Shown piece by piece: positions 6,614 through 11,210 of a stretch of DNA of 11,210 nt. Within the stretch, counting starts at the first letter, position 1. Each line of letters starts with the position of its first letter. The notes under the pieces were generated by a model. That model was not told the DNA's origin and made no database searches. It saw only the letters and a list, made by a program, of their open reading frames with translations. Source of the DNA: M3007 sp033762055 (GTDB taxonomy: Bacteria; Bacteroidota; Bacteroidia; Chitinophagales; Saprospiraceae); contig JANRLZ010000137.1 in NCBI GenBank assembly GCA_033762055.1, forward strand, positions 1 through 11,210, in the 5' to 3' direction. The position numbers were made by a program, and so were the translations under genes.

Positions 6614-9166
6614 ATGATGTTTTTGAAAAAAATAAAACCCCTTGCTTTCGGTCTATTGTTCGGCATGTCCGCCACGCTGCAGGCACAGTCTCCCGCCGAT
6701 ACGATATTGCCAACGCTCGACTATACACAACAAAAGGAGTATGAAATCGGCGGCGTTCGGGTGACAGGCGCCCAATTTGCCGATGCCGGTACCCTCATCG
6801 CGCTATCCGGCCTGCGTGTAGGCGCCCGTGTTCGTGTACCGGGTACCGATTTTTCATCGGCGGTACGCACCCTGTGGAATCTAAAACTATTCACTGATGT
6901 TCAGATCAATCAGGAACGTACCGTAGGCGACAAGATATTTCTTGAAATCGTGGTAACAGAACTGCCGCGTTACAGCCGCCACTCTTTTGTCGGGGTAAAA
7001 AAAAGCAAGCACGATGATTTGAATGAAATTATCACCAAATTTATTCAAAAAGGCGCTATTCTGACCGACAATGTGAAATCAACACTCATTCATGAACTGG
7101 AGGATCACTACGTCGAGAAAGGCTATTTGAACGCCCGTGTAAAAATCAATGCACAGCCCGACGAGCGCAGCGTCAATGCGTCGAAACTTGAATTTGTCAT
7201 TACACCCGGTAAAAAAGTAAAAATCCAGGATATCCGTTTTCGCGGCAATGACCATGTAAAAGCAAGGGTTTTGCGAAAAAAAATGAAGGAAACCCATCGC
7301 AAACGGAAACTTTTCAAAAAATCAAAATTAGTGCGCGAACTCTACGAAGAAGATCAGCGCAAAATCGAAGCTTATTATAACACGGTGGGTTATCGTGATG
7401 CCCGCGTTGTAAAAGACAGCATCTGGCGTACCAAAAAAGGGCGCATCATGATTCAGATGGATATTGATGAGGGCAACCGCTACCATTTCCGTAACATCCG
7501 TTGGAAGGGCAACACCCTCTACGAAACCAAATACCTCGATCAGGTACTGGGGATCAAAAAAGGCGACGTTTTTAACCAGGAATTGCTCAACACCCGCCTT
7601 TCTTTTAGCCAGGACGGGCGCGATATTTCGTCCCTTTACCTGGATAACGGCTATTTGTTCTTTCGGGTTGATCCGGTTGAAACATCGGTTGACAACGATT
7701 CGATCGACCTCGAATTGCGCATCTTTGAAGGGCCGCAGGCCACCATCGACCGCGTGATTATCCGGGGCAACGACCGCACAAGTGAACATGTCATCCGCCG
7801 CGAATTGTTTACGCGTCCGGGCGACAAATTCAGTCGCGCCGATATTATCCGATCGCAGCGAGAAATCGTCAACCTCGGCTATTTTAACCCCGAAGCCCTG
7901 AGCATCAATACCCCGGTCAACCCCGATCGCGGCACGGTGGATATTGAATATATTGTGGAAGAAAAACCTTCCGACCAACTGGAACTTTCGGCGGGTTATC
8001 AGCCGGCCACGGCATTCAGCCGGGGTGGGGTTATTGGCACGCTGGGGGTGACGTTCAACAATTTTTCGATCCGAAATATCAAAAACAAAGAAACCTGGAA
8101 CCCACTCCCGCAGGGCGACGGTCAGCGGTTCAGCCTGCGTGGCCAGACGGCAGGCGATCGCTTTCAGTCGTACAATATGTCGTTTACGGAACCCTGGATG
8201 GGAGGCAAAAAACCCAATTCGCTGACGGTAGCCGGTTTTTATAACCGTTTTACATCGGGTTTCTCCGGGTCGGAAAGTTTCCAGAAACTGGAAATTTTGC
8301 AGGGTACTGTGGGCTTTGGCACCCGTTTGAAATGGCCCGACGATAACTTTATTTTCCGCGCCGACGCCGATATTCAAACCCTGAAATTGGCGAATGCTAT
8401 TTCATTTGCTTTCCGCGACGACCAGGGGCGAGTGGTTTCCGATGGTATTTTCCACAACTACAGCCTTGGTCTTACCCTGGCACGCAACAGCATCAACGAT
8501 CCGATTTTCCCCAAACAAGGCTCGCTTATCTCTTTGAAAATGAATGCCACACCGCCCTATTCCTGGTTTAAAAGCCGGGATTTTTACAATACGGCGTCAG
8601 TGGGCGATCTCTACGAATTTGTCGAATACCTCAAATGGCGCGTGGATGCCGAATGGTACACCACCCTGGTGGGCAAACTGGTGTTGAAAACCCAGGCCAA
8701 AATCGGTATTCTCAGCCGCTGGAGCGATAAAACCAGCCTCAGCCCCTTCGAACGTTTCGAACTGGGCGGCGATGGTTTGAACAACCAGAATTTTGGCCTG
8801 AACGCCCGTGACATCATCAGTTTGCGCGGTTACAACACCAGCGATATCATGGCGCGTTACCCCGGCGGCGCAGGAGTGTTCAATAAATATACTGTAGAGT
8901 TGCGCTACCCCATTTCACTCAATCCGCAAAGCACTATTTTCGTCACGGCATTTGCCCAGGGCGGTAACGCCTGGGGCCGCGCCCGCGATTTCAACCCCTT
9001 CGACATCAAACGATCGGTTGGTATGGGTCTGCGCGTGTTCCTGCCCATGTTCGGCACCCTCGGCTTCGACTACGGCATCGGTATTGACAAACCGGAATTG
9101 TATCCCAGCCGGAAATTCTCCGATTACGCGCGATTTAATATCGTACTCGGCTTCGAACCGGATTAA
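6614..9166 (+). CDS. bamA: BamA/Omp85-type outer-membrane protein assembly factor
   Basis: The 850-residue length fits BamA. A signal peptide (MMFLKKIKPLAFGLLFGMSA, cleavage near residue 24) precedes five POTRA domains at about 43-118, 119-200, 201-288, 289-373 and 376-451; each of the last three starts with the strand pattern I..I.(I/F)(R/K)GN and carries a later GY. The Omp85 16-stranded barrel occupies about 455-850. The loop-6 signature appears as LRGY at 737-740; its arginine is the residue conserved in the (V/L)RG(F/Y) motif. The last residues are GFEPD, so the terminal aromatic typical of proteobacterial barrels is missing. It would insert barrel proteins into the outer membrane, receiving them from SurA encoded just upstream. 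In many Bacteroidota, as I recall, bamA sits between uppS and ompH/skp genes; here it does not, so a paralogue is possible. ATG 6617 is an alternative start. Confidence 0.93.
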   Translation: MMFLKKIKPLAFGLLFGMSATLQAQSPADTILPTLDYTQQKEYEIGGVRVTGAQFADAGTLIALSGLRVGARVRVPGTDFSSAVRTLWNLKLFTDVQINQERTVGDKIFLEIVVTELPRYSRHSFVGVKKSKHDDLNEIITKFIQKGAILTDNVKSTLIHELEDHYVEKGYLNARVKINAQPDERSVNASKLEFVITPGKKVKIQDIRFRGNDHVKARVLRKKMKETHRKRKLFKKSKLVRELYEEDQRKIEAYYNTVGYRDARVVKDSIWRTKKGRIMIQMDIDEGNRYHFRNIRWKGNTLYETKYLDQVLGIKKGDVFNQELLNTRLSFSQDGRDISSLYLDNGYLFFRVDPVETSVDNDSIDLELRIFEGPQATIDRVIIRGNDRTSEHVIRRELFTRPGDKFSRADIIRSQREIVNLGYFNPEALSINTPVNPDRGTVDIEYIVEEKPSDQLELSAGYQPATAFSRGGVIGTLGVTFNNFSIRNIKNKETWNPLPQGDGQRFSLRGQTAGDRFQSYNMSFTEPWMGGKKPNSLTVAGFYNRFTSGFSGSESFQKLEILQGTVGFGTRLKWPDDNFIFRADADIQTLKLANAISFAFRDDQGRVVSDGIFHNYSLGLTLARNSINDPIFPKQGSLISLKMNATPPYSWFKSRDFYNTASVGDLYEFVEYLKWRVDAEWYTTLVGKLVLKTQAKIGILSRWSDKTSLSPFERFELGGDGLNNQNFGLNARDIISLRGYNTSDIMARYPGGAGVFNKYTVELRYPISLNPQSTIFVTAFAQGGNAWGRARDFNPFDIKRSVGMGLRVFLPMFGTLGFDYGIGIDKPELYPSRKFSDYARFNIVLGFEPD

Positions 9167-9179
9167 TTGTTCAAAACAA

Positions 9180-9187
9180 TACCTTTG
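9180..9187 (+). promoter_or_regulatory. Candidate -7 box (TACCTTTG) before the MoxR gene
   Basis: This repeats the octamer at 4171-4178, extended to ATACCTTTGCC versus CTACCTTTGCC. It begins 14 bp after the bamA stop and 36 bp before the MoxR ATG. No good -33 element is seen at the expected spacing (a TTG at 9167-9169 is too close). It may let the ATPase gene be transcribed apart from bamA. Confidence 0.4.
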
Positions 9188-9215
9188 CCGGATACCGTCC
9201 ACCTACACTTCCATC

Positions 9216-10244
9216 ATGACCGACGAAACGCTGCTCGATCCGCAAATACCCGAACAAACGCCTGAACCGGAAGCGCCTGCCGCACCGCCGGGATTGAATG
9301 TTGATCCCGTTATGCTGCGAACCGAACGGGTGAAAGCCGAAATCGGGCAGGTGATTGTCGGGCAGGAAGATATGCTCGAGTTGTTGCTGGCAGCTCTTTT
9401 TACAGGCGGTCACGTATTGCTGGAAGGGGTACCAGGCATTGCCAAAACCCTGACCGCCAAGTTGCTGGCCCGCACGCTGCATACTGAATTCAGCCGCATC
9501 CAGTTTACCCCCGACCTTATGCCGGCCGACGTCATCGGCACACCGGTTTTCAACATGAAAACCTCCGATTTTAATTTCAAGGCCGGCCCCATATTTTCCA
9601 ACATTGTCCTTATTGACGAGATAAACCGCGCCCCGGCCAAAACCCAGGCCTCACTGTTTGAAGTCATGGAAGAACGGCAAATCACGGTAGACGGTACGAC
9701 GTATCCCATGTCGGCGCCGTTTTTTGTGGTGGCCACCCAAAATCCCATCGAACAGGAAGGCACATACAAACTCCCCGAGGCACAGCTCGACCGTTTTTTA
9801 TTTAAAATTATCCTGGCATATCCGAGTCTCGAAGAAGAACAGGCCATTCTGCGCCGTTTTCACAACGACTTCTCCGGTGTACTGCGCGAAACAGTGAAAT
9901 CGGTGCTTTCACCCGCCGATATTGCCGATTGCCAGAGGATCATCGAACAGGTGTATGTTCGGGAAGAATTGCTGGATTACATCGCAGCCATCGTCCACAA
10001 CACACGCAACAACGCCGATTTATTCCTCGGCGCCAGTCCGCGCGCCTCGCTGTCGCTCATGAAAGCTTCGAAGGCCGTCGCTGCCATGTCGGGTCGCAAT
10101 TTTGTCACGCCCGACGACATTCGTTATGTGGTTTACCCTACGCTCAATCACCGCGTCATTCTCACGCCCGAACGCGAGATGGAAGGTTACACTACCCGTG
10201 AGGTTCTCGACGATATTGTCAAAAAGATCGAGGTGCCGCGATAG
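9216..10244 (+). CDS. MoxR-family AAA+ ATPase
   Basis: Starting at ATG 9216 gives 342 residues, usual for MoxR; in-frame codons further upstream overlap bamA and carry no family sequence. An acidic, proline-rich tail (about 1-30) leads to the ATPase core. Walker A is GVPGIAKT at 71-78, Walker B IVLIDEIN at 130-137, sensor 1 ATQNP at 173-177, the arginine-finger region EAQLDRF at 188-194, and the sensor 2 region ASPRAS at 273-278, followed by the helical lid. All key residues are present, so it should hydrolyse ATP. MoxR proteins act as cytoplasmic chaperones that usually work with a von Willebrand-domain (DUF58-type) partner on the envelope or on metal-enzyme maturation. No such partner follows in the window; the gene ends the cluster at an inverted repeat. 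Its link to the SurA/BamA genes rests on position only. Confidence 0.93.
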   Translation: MTDETLLDPQIPEQTPEPEAPAAPPGLNVDPVMLRTERVKAEIGQVIVGQEDMLELLLAALFTGGHVLLEGVPGIAKTLTAKLLARTLHTEFSRIQFTPDLMPADVIGTPVFNMKTSDFNFKAGPIFSNIVLIDEINRAPAKTQASLFEVMEERQITVDGTTYPMSAPFFVVATQNPIEQEGTYKLPEAQLDRFLFKIILAYPSLEEEQAILRRFHNDFSGVLRETVKSVLSPADIADCQRIIEQVYVREELLDYIAAIVHNTRNNADLFLGASPRASLSLMKASKAVAAMSGRNFVTPDDIRYVVYPTLNHRVILTPEREMEGYTTREVLDDIVKKIEVPR

Positions 10245-10248
10245 CACG

Positions 10249-10379
10249 CTGACGCTGTCTCACAGGTTATGTTTTTAGACAGGATTGACAAGATTTACAG
10301 GAAAATTACCCTGAAAAAAGTAAAAAAACCTGTAAATCTTGTCAATCCTGTCTAAATTAGACTTGTGTGACGGCCTCAG
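10249..10379. repeat. Long inverted repeat between convergent genes (28-bp perfect stem plus outer arms)
   Basis: Bases 10274-10301 and 10329-10356 are perfect 28-bp inverted copies (arms starting TTTAGACAGG and CCTGTAAATC) around a 27-base A-rich spacer. Outside them, 10249-10267 and 10361-10379 form a second, imperfect inverted pair with 15 of 19 positions matching. The left arm is itself built of three 9-base units: GACAGGATT, GACAAGATT and TACAGGAAA. The element starts 5 bp after the MoxR stop, and its right outer arm overlaps the stop codon of the opposing acyltransferase. Neither side has a T-run directly after the stem, so a plain intrinsic terminator is not well supported, although the hairpin could still slow polymerase or block antisense reading. 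Its form recalls short palindromic elements dispersed in Bacteroidota genomes, but copy number cannot be judged from one window. Confidence 0.9.
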
Positions 10380-11210
10380 GTAATTTTTGTGCCGCCCGGC
10401 AAGGTTCGGATGAGCGCTACTGCCAAAAAAGTCATGCAGGTTACCAAAAATGCCAGCGCCGGCGCCACGGCAATGGGGTGCGCCATGCTGTGCCAGTAAC
10501 CTAATTGTCCCCACCAGTCCATTACCAGCACATGTGCGAAATAGATGCCGAAACTGGCAGCACTGAAGTCTTTTTCAATGTCGTAGAGAGGGCGGCTGTT
10601 GAACGTCTGTTTGGCCAGTAAAAACCATCCGGCCGCCGAGACCGCTACATTGGGCGTGAGATAGTCGTAGAAATACACATTCGCCTGTCCGTTCCAGAAA
10701 AATGTATTGATCACGTATGAAGCCAGCATGGTGCCCGCCGAGCCGGTCGCTATCAGGGCCCAGGCGATCTTTTTGTTGTTGAATTCGCGTGTACCGAGGT
10801 AATAACCCAGCACAAAATAGCCGCAGTTGTTGGTAAAGAGTTCGAAGTATATGCCAATCGGCAGGGCACAATATGTCGCCAGGAATTTGTACACCCAGGT
10901 GCCTATTGCGCACATAACAAAAAAATAGAGGTATTCCTGTTCGGTGGCGTTGCGCACCCAGCCACGCAGGAATGGATACACGAGATACAAGCCAATAATA
11001 AGATAAATGAACCAGAGGTGATAGTGTACCGGCCCCGTCACGATGCCCCGCAGGGTATCACCGATGGTAGCAGGAGTTCCTTTGGCCAAGTAGCCGTACA
11101 GCGAATAAATCAGCATCCAGAACAGGGCAGGCACCACAACCCGGGAGAACCGTCGTTTCAAAAAATCGGGGAGTGGATAATCTTTCCCAAGCAGCAGGTA
11201 GCCGCTGAGC
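10376..11210 (-). CDS. Membrane acyltransferase, family 3 (OafA/WecH-like), N-terminus cut by window edge
   Basis: The frame is open through base 11210; visible sequence begins LSGYLLLGKDYPLPDFLKRR, and a TTG at 11159-11161 lies inside this conserved block, so it is not the start. The 277 visible residues are mostly hydrophobic, with about eight membrane helices. Family traits include FLKRRFSRVVVPALFW, HLWFIYLIIGLYLVYPFLR and SFGIYFAHVLVMD. Acyltransferase-3 proteins move acetyl or similar groups onto sugars of lipopolysaccharide, capsule or other surface glycans at the inner membrane. Full members run about 330-380 residues, so roughly 60-100 residues, including the first helices with the conserved catalytic His/Arg region, are missing here. 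The gene converges on the moxR gene and ends in the outer arm of the inverted repeat. The substrate cannot be told. Confidence 0.88.
   Translation of the reverse strand, partial: LSGYLLLGKDYPLPDFLKRRFSRVVVPALFWMLIYSLYGYLAKGTPATIGDTLRGIVTGPVHYHLWFIYLIIGLYLVYPFLRGWVRNATEQEYLYFFVMCAIGTWVYKFLATYCALPIGIYFELFTNNCGYFVLGYYLGTREFNNKKIAWALIATGSAGTMLASYVINTFFWNGQANVYFYDYLTPNVAVSAAGWFLLAKQTFNSRPLYDIEKDFSAASFGIYFAHVLVMDWWGQLGYWHSMAHPIAVAPALAFLVTCMTFLAVALIRTLPGGTKIT

Noticed and set aside
7328..8377. Long minus-strand open frame (349 codons) inside bamA
   Set aside because: It is antisense to a clear Omp85 gene and its translation shows no family motif; such frames arise from the codon use of the real gene.
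8952..9215. 88-codon N-terminal extension of the MoxR frame
   Set aside because: It lies almost wholly inside bamA in another frame and is Ser/Cys/Thr-rich, unlike any MoxR. ATG 9216 gives the usual length.
10274..10356. Reading the 28-bp inverted repeat as an ordinary Rho-independent terminator or a CRISPR piece
   Set aside because: There is no T-tract directly after the stem on either strand, the loop is 27 bases, and only one inverted pair is present rather than spaced direct repeats.

Overview
The window looks like a chromosome segment from a member of the Bacteroidota, most likely a Saprospiria or Chitinophagia relative, with roughly balanced GC. Three things support this: a large adhesin-like protein ending in a type B (CHU_C, gliding-motility-associated) type IX secretion sorting domain; a five-POTRA BamA next to a SurA-type chaperone and a MoxR ATPase; and two copies of TACCTTTG, which fits the Bacteroidota -7 promoter consensus TAnnTTTG. 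No tRNA, rRNA, CRISPR array, transposase or phage gene was seen.

Layout: (1) Bases 1-1926 hold the 3' end of a long secreted multidomain protein with a CARDB-like domain, an Ig-like domain, four cysteine-bearing repeats of about 51 residues and a T9SS sorting domain. (2) Bases 2132-4106 hold an ECF sigma factor followed closely by a membrane protein. That protein has a duplicated cytoplasmic motif, one membrane segment and a C-terminal beta-barrel-like domain, so it is a candidate envelope-spanning regulator of the sigma factor. (3) Bases 4267-10244 hold four same-strand genes: a SurA-N-like lipoprotein with a worn-down PPIase region, a SurA with two parvulin domains, a BamA-type assembly protein and a MoxR AAA+ ATPase. 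The first three fit one job, carrying outer-membrane proteins across the periplasm and inserting them; the link to MoxR is by position only. (4) Bases 10249-10379 hold a 28-bp perfect inverted repeat flanked by weaker inverted arms. It lies between convergent genes and lacks the T-tract of an intrinsic terminator. (5) Bases 10376-11210 on the minus strand hold the C-terminal part of a membrane acyltransferase of family 3, cut by the window edge.

Most of the window is housekeeping envelope biogenesis. The two parts that stand out are the sigma factor / trans-envelope barrel pair and the palindromic element after moxR. Neither is shown to be new; each needs a genome-wide comparison to judge.
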